The notes: a model not told the origin generated them from the letters alone. Positions 44,689-54,325 are shown, counted from the first letter of the stretch. The stretch: DNA of 64,000 nucleotides from Pseudarthrobacter psychrotolerans (GCF_009911795.1 NZ_CP047898.1:1612001-1676000), one strand, 5' to 3'. A program made the numbers and translations.

Positions 44689-44860
44689 GCCCACCCCAAT
44701 ATGTTCGCCGGACGGCCAGCCTGCCGTCATCCTCAAAGAGTCTAGACGCCGGCCGCGGGAACCACTGAGGCCTGCGCAGACGTTGTGTGGGCAGGCCGTA
44801 AACTGGGGCCCACCGGGGTGCCTGCCGTGGAACGGCCAGATGAAGAAAAAGGATGAGTGC

Positions 44861-45825
44861 TTGACCCAGAGCAGCAGCTCCCACTACGAGGTGCTCCGCG
44901 TCGCCGTGACAGCCACCGACAAGGAGATAAAAGTGGCCTACCGCCGGGCCGCGCGAAAAGCCCATCCGGACCATGGCGGCGACGCCGCTGCGTTCCGCCA
45001 GGTGACGGCAGCCTACGAAACCCTGATGGACCCCATGCGCCGGAAGGCCTATGACCGCTCGTATGCCGCGGGCACGGCCGGCAATGCTGCCGGCGCGGGC
45101 GCCGCGGAAGCGCACTTTGATGCGCCGGCGGCGGGCAGCCATGCCTCGGCCACCGTGCACAGGCCCACCACGCCCCGGAATACCGTGGGAGACCCGCCCC
45201 TTTACGTCCCGCCCTACGACGCGGCGGCCTTCGAGGCGTCCGGCACGGTACCGCTCATCCCGTTCGCCCAGGCCAGCCAGCAGGTCCACGGGATGCCGCG
45301 CAAACGCGGCATCTTTGGCGCCGAGGCCCGGATCCAGCGCGAACTGCGCACCGTGCAGCTCATCACCCGCCAGGTCCTGCCCGCAATTCCTGCAGCCCGG
45401 CTGGTCAACGGCCTGCAGTCCCCGCCGATAACAGCCACATCGACCACGCGCTCCTGTCCGGCTACCGGCTGGCGCTCATCGGGTCCATGCTCCTGCCCAA
45501 GGGTGCCTATGCCTGGGACGGACAGACGCTGAACCACGGCGGACGTTCCATCGCGCCGCCGCAACTGGCCCACGTTGTCCGGGCCATGCAGGACATCTTC
45601 CCGGAGCTGAACGTGACCGGCTGGACAGTCATCCACAGCGCCGACGGCAACCTCCACGAACCCGTCATCGACCGCCACCGGCGGACAGCCGGCACCTCCG
45701 AAACCATCCAGGTGGTGAACGCGGCAGGCCTGGTCCGCGGCCTCAAGCACTTCCTCTCCTCCGGCCCTACACCCAACACTGTCAATGTGTCCGTCCTGGC
45801 CAGGCTGCTGCGCGGCATGCACTGA
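44861..45825 (+). pseudogene. J-domain (DnaJ-like) protein, frameshifted
   Basis: The N-terminal J domain (about 7-65) has SHYEVLRVAVTATDKEIKVAYRRAARKAHPDHGGD with the HPD motif that stimulates Hsp70 ATPase. A linker of about 100 residues follows, then a C-terminal domain of NERD-like character containing RLALIGSMLLPKGAYAWDG and PELNVTGWTVIH, split into another frame. One C added to the run of four at 45420-45423 restores LQSPADNSHIDHALLSGYRL and a protein of about 320 residues. The TTG start is favoured by AAGGA seven bases upstream and by homology at MTQSSSSHYEV. Its client is unknown. Confidence 0.78.
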
Positions 45826-45860
45826 ACCGTTGACCGGGATTGGTGGACTAGGATTGGACG

Positions 45861-46328
45861 GTGTTCCGAATCCTCTTCCACGCCCCCGAAATCCCCGGCA
45901 ACACCGGCAACGCGATCAGGCTGGCCGCCATTACCGGCGCCGAACTGCACCTGGTGGAACCCCTGGGCTTTGATTTCTCCGACGCCAAGCTCCGGCGCGC
46001 TGGCCTGGACTACCACGACCTCGCCGTCGTCACCGTCCACAAAAGCATCGAGGATGCCTGGCGCAAATTGCAGCCGGAGCGTGTTTACGCCTTCACCTCG
46101 GACGGCACCGCCAGCTACGCGGACATCGCCTACCGCCCCGGCGATGTCCTGATGTTCGGCCAGGAATCAGTGGGCCTGCCTGAACACCTCAAGAGCGATC
46201 CGCATGTCACGGCCACCGTGCGGCTCCCCATGCTGCCGTCCCTGCGTTCGCTGAACCTGGCCAATGCGGCGTCCATTGCTGTCTACGAGGCCTGGCGCCA
46301 GCAGGGATTTTCCGGCGCCCAGATTTGA
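45861..46328 (+). CDS. trmL: tRNA (cytidine(34)-2'-O)-methyltransferase TrmL
   Basis: 155 residues, a minimal SPOUT methyltransferase: FHAPEIPGNTGNAIRLAA at the start, FTSDGTASYADIAYRPGDVLMFGQESVGLP and LPMLPSLRSLNLANAASIAVYEAWRQ at the knotted AdoMet site. TrmL methylates the wobble ribose of tRNA-Leu isoacceptors. The start is a GTG. Confidence 0.92.
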   Translation: MFRILFHAPEIPGNTGNAIRLAAITGAELHLVEPLGFDFSDAKLRRAGLDYHDLAVVTVHKSIEDAWRKLQPERVYAFTSDGTASYADIAYRPGDVLMFGQESVGLPEHLKSDPHVTATVRLPMLPSLRSLNLANAASIAVYEAWRQQGFSGAQI

Positions 46329-46339
46329 GCGCCCGCTGC

Positions 46340-46366
46340 CCATCCGCAGGGCTGACCGCACCGAAT
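46340..46366 (+). promoter_or_regulatory. SigK-type promoter candidate before sigK
   Basis: CCATCC (46340-46345) and CCGAAT (46361-46366) are exact copies of the reported mycobacterial SigK -35 and -10 hexamers, separated by 15 bases; the reported spacing is a base or two longer. The position, about 150 bases before the sigK ATG, fits autoregulation. Confidence 0.5.
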
Positions 46367-46517
46367 CACTCCTGACACCAATTCCGGGGCGAGGAAGGAG
46401 CGGCAGGTGACACTGCTACGTACGAGGCGGGCGTCGCCGTCGGCTTTCCCCTTACCCGGGTGCAGCACCGGCCGCGATGCTCAGGTTTCACCGCCGGGCG
46501 ACCTATGCTGGGTAGTG

Positions 46518-47126
46518 ATGGAAACTCCCAACGCGCCAAACACCGAGGCCCCGGCCGCAGTCACTGACTCACCGGCGGATCTCAGCAAGCGCTTGGCCGG
46601 GCTGCTCGCCCGCATAGCAGGCGGCGACCAGGCCGCGTTTGCCGAGTTCTACCAATTGACATCGCGCCGGGTGTTCGGCATGGCGCGGCGGGTGCTCATC
46701 GATCCCGAACTCAGCGAAGACACCGCGCAGGAGGTTTTCCTCCAGGTATGGCAGAACGCCGCGAAGTTCAACCCGGAAGCAGGCAGTCCGCTCTCATGGC
46801 TGATGACCATTTCGCACCGCCGGGCCGTGGATAAGGTCCGTTCCTCGCAGTCGGCCACCGACCGTGAGGCCAAGTACGGTGCAAGCAGCCAGGACGTGGA
46901 CCACGACTCCGTCTCCGCCGAGGTTGACAGCAGGCTTGAGGCCGAGGCGGTGGTCCGGTGTTTGGAAACACTGACCGATACACAGCAGGAATCCGTGCGG
47001 CTGGCCTACTACGGCGGCCTCACGTACCGCGAAGTCGCGGAAAAGCTAAACGCAGCAGTACCCACCATCAAGTCCCGCATCCGCGACGGACTGATCCGCT
47101 TGAAGACCTGTCTGGGGGTGAGTTGA
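46518..47126 (+). CDS. sigK: ECF sigma factor SigK
   Basis: 202 residues. Sigma region 2 (about 32-100) has FAEFYQLTSRRVFGMARRVL, DTAQEVFLQVWQNAAKFN and SWLMTISHRRAVDKVR. Region 4 (about 140-200) has CLETLTDTQQESVRLAYYGGLTYREVAEKL and TIKSRIRDGLIRLK. Length and sequence fit SigK, and the adjacent gene encodes its anti-sigma RskA. A GTG 111 bases upstream in frame has a much better ribosome site (AAGGAG, six bases) and would add 37 residues of unlikely composition. I kept the ATG because SigK homologues start near it; a TATGCT eight bases before could make a second, near-leaderless transcript. Confidence 0.88.
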   Translation: METPNAPNTEAPAAVTDSPADLSKRLAGLLARIAGGDQAAFAEFYQLTSRRVFGMARRVLIDPELSEDTAQEVFLQVWQNAAKFNPEAGSPLSWLMTISHRRAVDKVRSSQSATDREAKYGASSQDVDHDSVSAEVDSRLEAEAVVRCLETLTDTQQESVRLAYYGGLTYREVAEKLNAAVPTIKSRIRDGLIRLKTCLGVS

Positions 47127-47127
47127 G

Positions 47128-48003
47128 ATGACAGAAATGAATAGTCAGGGAGGCACCCGCCGTCCCGGCTCGTTCGGAACTGAGATCGCCGCCGACCTGG
47201 AATCCGGGCGGGCCGTGGATCTGGCCGAGCTTTATGCCCTGGATGCGATCAGCGATGCCGAACGCACCGCCATTGACCGGTACATCTCCGCCGCGCCCGA
47301 CGCCGAGCGCAGCGCCTTCTTTGAGCGTGTCCGCCAGGCCAGGGAGACCCTCGCGACGTCCTTTACGGCTGAGGCCGAGCCGCCCGCGGATCTTTTCGCA
47401 CGGATCGTTTCGCAGTTGCCATCTCTCGCGCAGCTGCCTGCCGATGGGCCCACCGCAGCCGTTGCGCCTGCCGCCACCGCCACGCCGGCCGCACAGCCGC
47501 CGGCAGAGGCCCTGGACGAGCTCTCCGCAGCCAGGTTCCGCAGGGAAGAACGACGCCGCCCTGCCGGCGCCCGCCGCTGGCTCACCGCGGTGGCAGCCGC
47601 CGCCGTGATCGCCCTCGGTGGCGTGGGTGTGGGTGCATACATCACTGACCAGAACGATCCCCTGAACCAGGTTGTCCGGGCCGGCGACGTCCGCGAAGCA
47701 TCCGTACCCGTCTCCGCGGGCGGAACTGCCACCGTGCTGATTTCGTCGTCGAAGGATGCCGTGGTGGTCAAGATGAACGGTGTCCCTGCGCCGCCGGCCG
47801 GCAAGGTCTACCAGATGTGGCTGATCCCGAAGGACGGCTCGGCACCGGTTTCCCAGGGCCTGATGGACGAAGCAGCCCTGTCCAAGCCTGCCGTGGTGAA
47901 GGGCATTGCGTCCGCCGCAGCGCTCGGCATCACCGTGGAGCCCGTGGGCGGTTCGGCCACGCCGACGTTCCCCACCGTAGCTGCCGCACCTCTGGGCGCC
48001 TAG
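47128..48003 (+). CDS. rskA: Anti-sigma-K factor RskA
   Basis: 291 residues. The cytosolic N-terminal anti-sigma domain (about 22-100) has LAELYALDAISDAERTAIDRY. An Ala/Pro-rich linker follows, one transmembrane helix (about 149-168, WLTAVAAAAVIALGGVGVGAYI) and an extracytoplasmic RskA domain with VVVKMNGVPAPPAGKVYQMWLIPKDG. RskA holds SigK at the membrane until regulated proteolysis frees it. The ATG follows the sigK stop by one base. The TAG stop is part of the CTAG target of the IS, so the coding region is undamaged but its terminator now lies 1.8 kb away. Confidence 0.93.
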   Translation: MTEMNSQGGTRRPGSFGTEIAADLESGRAVDLAELYALDAISDAERTAIDRYISAAPDAERSAFFERVRQARETLATSFTAEAEPPADLFARIVSQLPSLAQLPADGPTAAVAPAATATPAAQPPAEALDELSAARFRREERRRPAGARRWLTAVAAAAVIALGGVGVGAYITDQNDPLNQVVRAGDVREASVPVSAGGTATVLISSSKDAVVVKMNGVPAPPAGKVYQMWLIPKDGSAPVSQGLMDEAALSKPAVVKGIASAAALGITVEPVGGSATPTFPTVAAAPLGA

Positions 48004-49830
48004 GACACTGCTGATTTAATCCTGCGCATTAAGGCGCGCCTGCGGGACTCTGGCTGCGGATCGTTAAGACTTGATTTATGCAGGGTCGTGATGATGGGCA
48101 GCGGGAAATCTTGGATGTTGAGGCGCTGGCCGGGGACCTTTTGGACCCAGGCAGCGTCTTCGCGTTTCTGGCTGGGAACCGGGGGAGGTTGTTCCCGTCG
48201 TCGATGTTTGAGGACCTGTTCCCGTCGGGCAGGGGCCGGCCCTCGATTCCGGCCGAGGTCGTGGCCACGGTGTTGGTCCTGCAAGCGTTGAACGGGCTCT
48301 CGGACCGCGAGGCCGCGGAAGCGGTGACTTTTGATCTGCGCTGGAAAGCGGCCTGCGGGTTCGCCGTGACCACGAAGGCGTTTCATCCGACGACGTTGAC
48401 GTACTGGCGCAAGCGCCTGGCCGCCAGCGGCCGCCCGGACCGGATTTTCCAGGCCATCGCCGCCGTGGTCGCCGAGACCGGCGTGCTGAAATCCAGGACG
48501 CGGCGGGCGCTGGATTCGACCGTCCTCGATGATGCGGTGGCCCGTCAGGACACCGTCACGCAGCTGGTCGCCGCGATCCGCCGGGTCGGCCGGGAGGTGC
48601 CCGGCGCGGATATGCTGGTCCCCGCGGTCTGCACCGGCTACGACTACACGCAGCCGGGCAAACCCCGGATCGCCTGGGATGATCCCGCGGCCCGGGACGA
48701 GCTGGTCTCCGCCCTGGTCACGGACGCTCTGGCGCTGCTGGCCGCCATCGATACCGCCGATCTGGAAGGCAAAGCCGCGGATGCCGTGGCCCTGCTGGCG
48801 CTGGTTTCCGGCCAGGACGTCGAGCCCGCCGAAGGCTCTGACGGTACCGACGGACGATGGCGGATCGCCCGGAAAACCGCCTATGACCGGGTGATCTCCA
48901 CCGTTGACCCGGAGGCCCGGCACGCCCACAAGACCCAGGCCAGACGCCAGGACGGGTTCAAGGCCCATATCGTGATCGAGCCCGATACCGGGATCATCAC
49001 CGCGTCCGCCCTGACCAAGGCCTCCGGACCGGGCAACGGCGACGCGGCCGTCGGCGCGGAACTGCTGGGCAAGGACACCACCATCGGGCCGGCGCCGGTG
49101 GAAGTGCTCGCCGATTCCGCCTACGGCACCGGAGAGATGCTCGCTGCCGTCGCCGCGGCCGGACACACCCCGGTGATCAAGCCCTGGCCGCTGCGCCCGG
49201 CCGTGATCGGCGGGTTCACCCTCGATGACTTCAGCGTCGACGAGGCCGCTGGCACCGTGACCTGCCCAAACAACGTCACCCGGAAGATCAGCCCCAAACG
49301 CAACGTCACCTTCGGTGCCGCCTGCCTCGGCTGCCCTTTCAGGGACCGGTGCACCACCGCCCGGGACGGCAAATCCCTGACTCTGCATCCCCATGACGCG
49401 CTCCAGCGCGAACACCGGGCCCGAGCCCAGGACCCCGACTTCGCCGAAACCTACCGCCGCCACCGTCCCATGGTCGAACGCTCCATCGCCTGGCTCACCC
49501 GCGGTAACCGGCGCGTCCCCTACCTCGGCGTCGCCAGGAACAACACCTGGCTCACCCTGCGCACGGCAGGACTGAACCTGCGCCGGATGGTCAATCTCGG
49601 ACTTGCCAACATCAACGGGACCTGGGCCATCACCTAGAGCCCCCGGAGAGCCGGCCCGGCATTGGCGTCCGCAGCACACCTCCGCCACCGCAGCCCCAAA
49701 AAACCGTTCCGCAAACCCTCCCGGCTCCGCCAAGATAAACCGGTAACCCCCACCAGCCGGACGCCCGAACCGCCAACAACCCGGCACCAGCGAGCACTAC
49801 CGGCCAGATCGCCCTTTGTTCAGCGGTGTC
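48004..49830 (+). mobile_element. IS1182-family insertion sequence, complete
   Basis: A 1,827-bp element bounded by inverted ends GACACTGCTGA (left) and TCAGCGGTGTC (right; 10 of 11 bases match). It is flanked by a 4-bp duplication CTAG at 48000-48003 and 49831-49834. It holds one intact transposase. Clean ends and an intact gene point to a recent insertion. The target CTAG is the last codon position plus stop of rskA. Confidence 0.88.
48078..49637 (+). CDS. IS1182-family transposase (DDE)
   Basis: 519 residues. The N-terminal DUF772-like DNA-binding region (about 20-130) has FEDLFPSGRGRPSIPAEVVATVLVLQALNGLSDREAAEA. The catalytic core has Asp in RRALDSTVLDDA (about residue 149), Asp in VLADSAYGTGEM (about 344) and Glu in MVERSIAWLTRGNRR (about 475). 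A CLGCPFRDRC zinc-like motif lies between them, typical of IS1182. The reading frame is intact, so the element may be active. A long open frame exists on the opposite strand, but it is only the mirror of this GC-rich gene. Confidence 0.93.
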   Translation: MQGRDDGQREILDVEALAGDLLDPGSVFAFLAGNRGRLFPSSMFEDLFPSGRGRPSIPAEVVATVLVLQALNGLSDREAAEAVTFDLRWKAACGFAVTTKAFHPTTLTYWRKRLAASGRPDRIFQAIAAVVAETGVLKSRTRRALDSTVLDDAVARQDTVTQLVAAIRRVGREVPGADMLVPAVCTGYDYTQPGKPRIAWDDPAARDELVSALVTDALALLAAIDTADLEGKAADAVALLALVSGQDVEPAEGSDGTDGRWRIARKTAYDRVISTVDPEARHAHKTQARRQDGFKAHIVIEPDTGIITASALTKASGPGNGDAAVGAELLGKDTTIGPAPVEVLADSAYGTGEMLAAVAAAGHTPVIKPWPLRPAVIGGFTLDDFSVDEAAGTVTCPNNVTRKISPKRNVTFGAACLGCPFRDRCTTARDGKSLTLHPHDALQREHRARAQDPDFAETYRRHRPMVERSIAWLTRGNRRVPYLGVARNNTWLTLRTAGLNLRRMVNLGLANINGTWAIT

Positions 49831-49838
49831 CTAGGCCC

Positions 49839-49870
49839 GGGGGCGGCTGCGCCAGAGGCCAGCCGCCCCC
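49839..49870. terminator. rskA terminator, displaced by the IS
   Basis: A perfect 11-bp stem GGGGGCGGCTG/CAGCCGCCCCC with a 10-base loop. It lies four bases past the right target copy and 11 bases beyond the end of the converging PIG-L gene. Before the IS entered, it would have stood directly after the rskA stop. Confidence 0.7.
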
Positions 49871-49881
49871 CACCCGAAGTC

Positions 49882-50661
49882 CTAGAAGCCGGCGATGGTC
49901 CCCGGGCCGTTTACGGCGACCACGTGGAAGGCTTCGGCGCTGCGGCCCTCGGCAAAGCCCGCACGCCGGGCATTCACGTACATGCCGTTCCGCACCGCTG
50001 CTTCCATGGCGCCGACGTCGGGATGCTGGCTCACGTGCACATGGATCGCCTCAAGCTTGGCGTCCACGTGGTCGGTGACGTCCACAAAATGGTTCTCGCG
50101 CTCCTCCGGCCCGGCGTAGAGCCACAGCCACGGCAGCTTGTACGCCTCGAGGCCGGCCTCAGCCAGCTCCGGATACGCGAATGGGTTTTCCACCGCGGGA
50201 TAGACGGCCCGGGTCACCGCCTCCCCCACGGCAAGATGGTCCGGGTGGCTCTTCTGGAGGCGGTTCCAGTTCCGTTCCGGATGCATGGCAAGCACGACGT
50301 CGGGACGGATTTCCCGGGTCAGCTTCACCACACCTTTCATCACCTCGTGCGTCGGTTCCAGGTAGCCGTCGCGCTCATGGAGGTAGTGGATGTCGGTCAC
50401 ACCCACGAGTTCGGCGGCCCGGCGCTGCTCGGCCGCCCGTAGGGCGATGATCTCCGCCCGGTGCGCCGGGTCGAAGCCGCCCGCGTCGCCATCGGTCATG
50501 ATGCAGTAGCTGACCTGGATTCCCGCCGCCGTCCAGGCGGCGATGGTGCCGGCCGCACCGAAGTCGATGTCGTCCGGGTGGGCGGCGAAACAGAGCACCC
50601 GCCCAATCCGGTGGATGTCCGGGTTGAACGGGCTCTGTGCTGAGGCAGCGGAGTGGGACAA
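49882..50661 (-). CDS. PIG-L/LmbE-family deacetylase
   Basis: 259 residues. The zinc-site motif AAHPDDIDFGAAG (about 26-38) with HPDD, the DGDAGG turn, and HPDH later (about 139-142) supply the metal ligands and catalytic Asp. The family includes MshB and Mca of mycothiol metabolism and GlcNAc-PI deacetylases. Lacking close diagnostic residues, I leave the substrate open. It begins three bases after the etfA stop on the same strand, so it is probably the third gene of the etf transcript. Confidence 0.87.
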   Translation of the reverse strand: MSHSAASAQSPFNPDIHRIGRVLCFAAHPDDIDFGAAGTIAAWTAAGIQVSYCIMTDGDAGGFDPAHRAEIIALRAAEQRRAAELVGVTDIHYLHERDGYLEPTHEVMKGVVKLTREIRPDVVLAMHPERNWNRLQKSHPDHLAVGEAVTRAVYPAVENPFAYPELAEAGLEAYKLPWLWLYAGPEERENHFVDVTDHVDAKLEAIHVHVSQHPDVGAMEAAVRNGMYVNARRAGFAEGRSAEAFHVVAVNGPGTIAGF

Positions 50662-50664
50662 GGG

Positions 50665-51618
50665 TCAGCCTTTTCGCTTCTTGATTTCTTCGGTGGCCTG
50701 CGGAAGAACGTCGAAGAGATCCCCGATGATGCCAAAATCGGCGATTTCGAAGATCGGTGACTCGGCGTCTTTGTTCACGGCCACGATGACCTTGGCTGTC
50801 TGCATCCCGGCTTTCTGCTGGATGGCACCGGAAATGCCGGCGGAGATGTAGAGCTGGGGCGACACGGTCTTGCCGGTCTGCCCCACCTGGGCGTCGTGGC
50901 TGATCCAGCCGGCGTCCGTGGCTGCACGGGAAGCACCGACGGCAGCACCGAGGGCGTCGGCAAGCTGCTCCACGGGGCCGAAGTCGCCGTCCACTCCGCG
51001 TCCGCCGGCCACCACGATCCGGGCGTCCGCCAGGTCAGGGCGGCCGCTGGCCGCCTTCTGCTGGCGGGCGGTGATGCGGGCCGCCGTCGCCGTGCCGTCC
51101 GCCGGCACTTCGACGGTGGACGTCTCCGGAGCCGTCGCCACAGACGCGGGCTCCGGCGTGACGTTGTTGGCCTTCACCGTCAGCACGGAAACCGCCGTGG
51201 TGGTCCTGGCAGCGGTGGTGTAGGAACCCGCGAGGACCGACTTGTGCGCTGTACCGTCGGCGTCGACCGCCACAACATCAGTGATGACGCCGGCGTTGAG
51301 CCGGATGCCGAGCCGCGCCGCGATCTCTTTGCCTTCGGGCGAGTTGTCCAAAAGGACCGTGCCGGCGCCGGTAGCACCGGCGGCGGCCGCGACAAAAGCT
51401 GCCTTCGCCGAGACGAGGTAGTCATCCAGGTCTTGGGCGGAGGGCCGGAAGACGGCACTGACGCCGTATTCGGCGAGCGTGGCCGAAACATCCTGATGCA
51501 GATCGCCGTTCAGGGCAACAGCGGTCTCTCCGAGGGAGCGTCCCAGGGTGAGCAGTTCGAGGGTGCTCTTCTTCAGGGCATCGCCGGGGTTGTCAATGAA
51601 TACAAGTACGTTTGCCAT
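50665..51618 (-). CDS. etfA: Electron transfer flavoprotein alpha subunit
   Basis: 317 residues. The N-terminal ETF domain (about 1-190) starts [20 protein letters not shown]. The C-terminal FAD-binding domain (about 195-317) has [59 protein letters not shown] and [24 protein letters not shown]. With EtfB it shuttles electrons from acyl-CoA and other dehydrogenases to the quinone pool. It lies 14 bases after etfB. Confidence 0.95.
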   Translation of the reverse strand: MANVLVFIDNPGDALKKSTLELLTLGRSLGETAVALNGDLHQDVSATLAEYGVSAVFRPSAQDLDDYLVSAKAAFVAAAAGATGAGTVLLDNSPEGKEIAARLGIRLNAGVITDVVAVDADGTAHKSVLAGSYTTAARTTTAVSVLTVKANNVTPEPASVATAPETSTVEVPADGTATAARITARQQKAASGRPDLADARIVVAGGRGVDGDFGPVEQLADALGAAVGASRAATDAGWISHDAQVGQTGKTVSPQLYISAGISGAIQQKAGMQTAKVIVAVNKDAESPIFEIADFGIIGDLFDVLPQATEEIKKRKG

Positions 51619-51632
51619 GTCTGTGATCCCTC

Positions 51633-52433
51633 TTAGAGCAGCTTCTGGGCGGCCAGGAAGTCGACGAGCTTGATGCCGGCGTCGCCTTCGTCGGTGATGA
51701 TGGTTCCGGCGGTGCGCGGCGGGCGTTCCTCGGCCGCGGTCACCGTGGTCCAGGATCCGGCGTGGCCCACGTGCGCGGGGTCAACTCCGATGTCGGCCAG
51801 CGACAGGGTGGTGATGCTCTTGCGCTTGGCCGCGATGATGCCCTTGAAGTTGGGGTAGCGCGGTTCGTTGATCTGGTCCGTCACGGATACAACCGCGGGC
51901 AGCGAAGCTTCGACGGTCTCCGAGTAGGTGTCGGCGTCGCGGCGCGCGGTGAGGCGGCCGCCGTCGACCGTCAAGGAGGACGCAAAGGTCACCTGTGGCA
52001 GGCCGAGGCGCTCGGCGAGCTGAGCGGGGACCAAGGACGTTTCGCCGTCGGTGGATGCCATTCCGGTGAGGACAAGGTCCACCGGAGCACCGGTGCCGAG
52101 GTGCCGGATGGCGGCCGCGAGCGCGAGGGAGGTGGCCGCGGCGTCTGAGCCGGCCAGCGCGCTGTCCGTGAGGTGCACGCCTTCGGTGGCGCCCATCTGG
52201 AGTGACTTCTTCACTGCGTTCACCGCACCGGACGCGCCCATGCTCAGCGCAATGACCTGGTTGCCTGCTTTGGCGCCACCGCGGGCCTCCGCCAGCTGCA
52301 GGGCGGCCTCCAGCGCGTATTCGTCCAGCTCGGAAAGGATGCTTTCGTCACGGTCCGTGGTGTAGCCCTCGCCGGTGAGGTGTCGGTCGAACTGTGCGTC
52401 CGGTACATGCTTGACCAGGACGATGATCTTCAA
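51633..52433 (-). CDS. etfB: Electron transfer flavoprotein beta subunit
   Basis: 266 residues, beginning [18 protein letters not shown] with a Rossmann-like AMP-binding fold. [16 protein letters not shown] and the ETF-beta signature region [24 protein letters not shown] are present. It pairs with EtfA. I prefer the TTG that directly precedes KIIVLV because GGAAGAG stands just before it and family members start there; a GTG four codons upstream is the alternative. Confidence 0.93.
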   Translation of the reverse strand: MKIIVLVKHVPDAQFDRHLTGEGYTTDRDESILSELDEYALEAALQLAEARGGAKAGNQVIALSMGASGAVNAVKKSLQMGATEGVHLTDSALAGSDAAATSLALAAAIRHLGTGAPVDLVLTGMASTDGETSLVPAQLAERLGLPQVTFASSLTVDGGRLTARRDADTYSETVEASLPAVVSVTDQINEPRYPNFKGIIAAKRKSITTLSLADIGVDPAHVGHAGSWTTVTAAEERPPRTAGTIITDEGDAGIKLVDFLAAQKLL

Positions 52434-52605
52434 TGTCTCTTCCACTGTATTTACAGCAGCCTTCCATGCTTGTGGACAGCCAGCCGGATGGGGTCATGGC
52501 CTCGGAACGCCCGGGGTACGGGTAGATCCTAGCTAACCATATAGCCGTCCCCCGTTGCCGTCCCGTTAACGCCTGTGTCACGGCCCCTGCGCTGGCGCCC
52601 CGGGG

Positions 52606-52662
52606 AACACGAACGACAACGGCGGTGATCACCTTTGGTGAGCCCCGCCGTCGTCCGTGTTT
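52606..52662. terminator. Imperfect long hairpin after the HtrA-like gene
   Basis: Arms AACACG-ACGAC-GGCGG pair with CCGCCGTCGTCCGTGTT around a TGATCACC-containing loop, 32 bases past the protease stop. No T-tract follows. The 260-base gap before etfB holds nothing else I can name. Confidence 0.45.
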
Positions 52663-52693
52663 ATGGTGTGCCGTGCGTTCTGCTGCTCAGTCC

Positions 52694-54325
52694 CTACTGG
52701 TCAGCTGCGGTGCCAAGCGTGACGTCGAACGTCTGTTCCTGGCCGTTGCGCAGGACCGTGAGCTTGACCTTGGAGCCGCCGGCCTGCTCGCGGACGGCCG
52801 CGGTCAGCTGGTTGGGCTCGCTGACGGCAAGGTCGTTGAATTTGGTGATCACATCGCCTACCCTGATGCCGGCCTTGGCGGCTGCTGAATTTGCTTCGAC
52901 CGTTGCCACGTCAGCGCCGACGGAGAATCCTGACGCCGTTCCGCTGGAAGACTTGTCCTTGACGCTCACACCCAGCTGGCCGTGGGAGGCCTTCCCCGTG
53001 TTGATGATCTCCTGCGCCACCCGCTTGGCGTTGTTGATAGGGATGCTGAAGCCCACACCGATGTTGCCGCTCGACGCGGAACCGGAGCCGGCGGAGGCGA
53101 TGGCCACGTTGACGCCGATGATTTCGCCCTTGCTGTTGACCAGTGCACCGCCTGAGTTGCCGGGGTTAATGGCCGCATCCGTCTGGATCACATTGATGGA
53201 AATGGAACCCTGGTTCGCGGTGCTTTGGCCCTGGCCGCCGTTGGGCGGGGCGAACTGGAAGCCCTGATCGCCGCCCTGTGAACTGTCGCCTTCCTTCGGC
53301 GCAGCCGACGACGCAACGCTGATGGTCCGGTTCAGCGTTGAGACGATGCCGTCCGTGACGGTGCCGGTCAGGCCAAGCGGGGAGCCAATGGCGATGGCGG
53401 TGTCACCCACATTGAGCTTGCCGGAATCGCCGAGGGTCGCAGGAGTCAGCCCCGATGCGTCGTCCACCTTGATAACCGCCAGATCAGAAAGAGGGTCGGT
53501 GCCCACCAGAGTGGCCTTGAGGACCTTGCCCGTGCTGGTGCGGACCTCCAGGGCTGCATTGGCGCTCTGACCATCCAGGGTCACCACGTGGGTGTTGGTG
53601 AGGATGTGCCCGGCGTCGTCCAGGACGATGCCTGAGCCCGTGCCGCCGGAGCTGCCACTCGTGGCGCTGATGGTGACGACGCTCGGGGACGCCTTCAGCG
53701 CTGCCGCCGTGATGGCGTTGACGTCGTCCTTGTTGTTGACGATGACGGTGTCAGGCTGGCTGCTGCTGCTCGCCGCTGCAGGGGAGCCGCTGTTGAAGAG
53801 GTTGCCGGAACCGACTGTCGCGACGCCGCCACCCACGAGGCCGGCGGCAAGGATGCTGGCCACCAGGGTGCCGACGCCGAACGTGGCTTTCCGGCGGGGC
53901 GCGTCGGCCGGGTTCGGGGCTGCGTTGTACTGGCCGGGATTGTACTGGCCGGGATGGTACTGGCCCGGGTTGTACTGGCCGGGGTTGTTCGGGCCGGCAG
54001 GGCCGTTCTGGCCGGCAGGGCCGCCGGGCGCCGCCGAATGCGCTCCGTGCTGGGCGTACTGGTGTCCTGGCGCCTGCTGGCCCGGTGTCTGCTGGCCCGC
54101 CGACTGCTGGCCGTAGGAGGGCTCGCGGGGAGGATACACCGGGCGGGGCGCACCCGGCAGCGGCTGGGTGTGGTTCTCTGGTGCCCCGGAACGGTCCAGC
54201 TGCTCCGTCGGATTGGCCTGACCGACAGCGTCACTGCGGGCCTCCGCAGGGTTCTGGTCCGCGTTCCGGTTCTCATCCGGATTGCGGTTCTCCGGCGCTG
54301 CACCCTGGGTTGGGTTCTCAGTCAT
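52694..54325 (-). CDS. HtrA/DegP-like membrane-anchored serine protease with PDZ domain
   Basis: 543 residues. A disordered N-terminus of about 160 residues contains short repeats of the GQYNPGQY type. One transmembrane helix follows (about 168-190, VGTLVASILAAGLVGGGVATV). The trypsin-like domain carries His in ILTNTHVVTLD, Asp in SDLAVIKVDD and Ser in NPGNSGGALVN. A C-terminal PDZ domain (about 445-535) has LGVSVKD and AGIRVGDVITKFNDLAV. Actinobacterial PepD/HtrA proteases act on misfolded envelope proteins. The ATG at MTENPTQ has AAAGGAAG four bases upstream, better than the upstream in-frame ATG. It is divergent from the TPM-domain gene. Confidence 0.92.
   Translation of the reverse strand: MTENPTQGAAPENRNPDENRNADQNPAEARSDAVGQANPTEQLDRSGAPENHTQPLPGAPRPVYPPREPSYGQQSAGQQTPGQQAPGHQYAQHGAHSAAPGGPAGQNGPAGPNNPGQYNPGQYHPGQYNPGQYNAAPNPADAPRRKATFGVGTLVASILAAGLVGGGVATVGSGNLFNSGSPAAASSSSQPDTVIVNNKDDVNAITAAALKASPSVVTISATSGSSGGTGSGIVLDDAGHILTNTHVVTLDGQSANAALEVRTSTGKVLKATLVGTDPLSDLAVIKVDDASGLTPATLGDSGKLNVGDTAIAIGSPLGLTGTVTDGIVSTLNRTISVASSAAPKEGDSSQGGDQGFQFAPPNGGQGQSTANQGSISINVIQTDAAINPGNSGGALVNSKGEIIGVNVAIASAGSGSASSGNIGVGFSIPINNAKRVAQEIINTGKASHGQLGVSVKDKSSSGTASGFSVGADVATVEANSAAAKAGIRVGDVITKFNDLAVSEPNQLTAAVREQAGGSKVKLTVLRNGQEQTFDVTLGTAADQ

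Noticed and set aside
48000..49787. A 595-codon open frame opposite the transposase
   Set aside because: It is the antisense of a GC-rich gene. Its product is low-complexity Gly/Arg/Asp and resembles no family, while the sense frame has DDE motifs.
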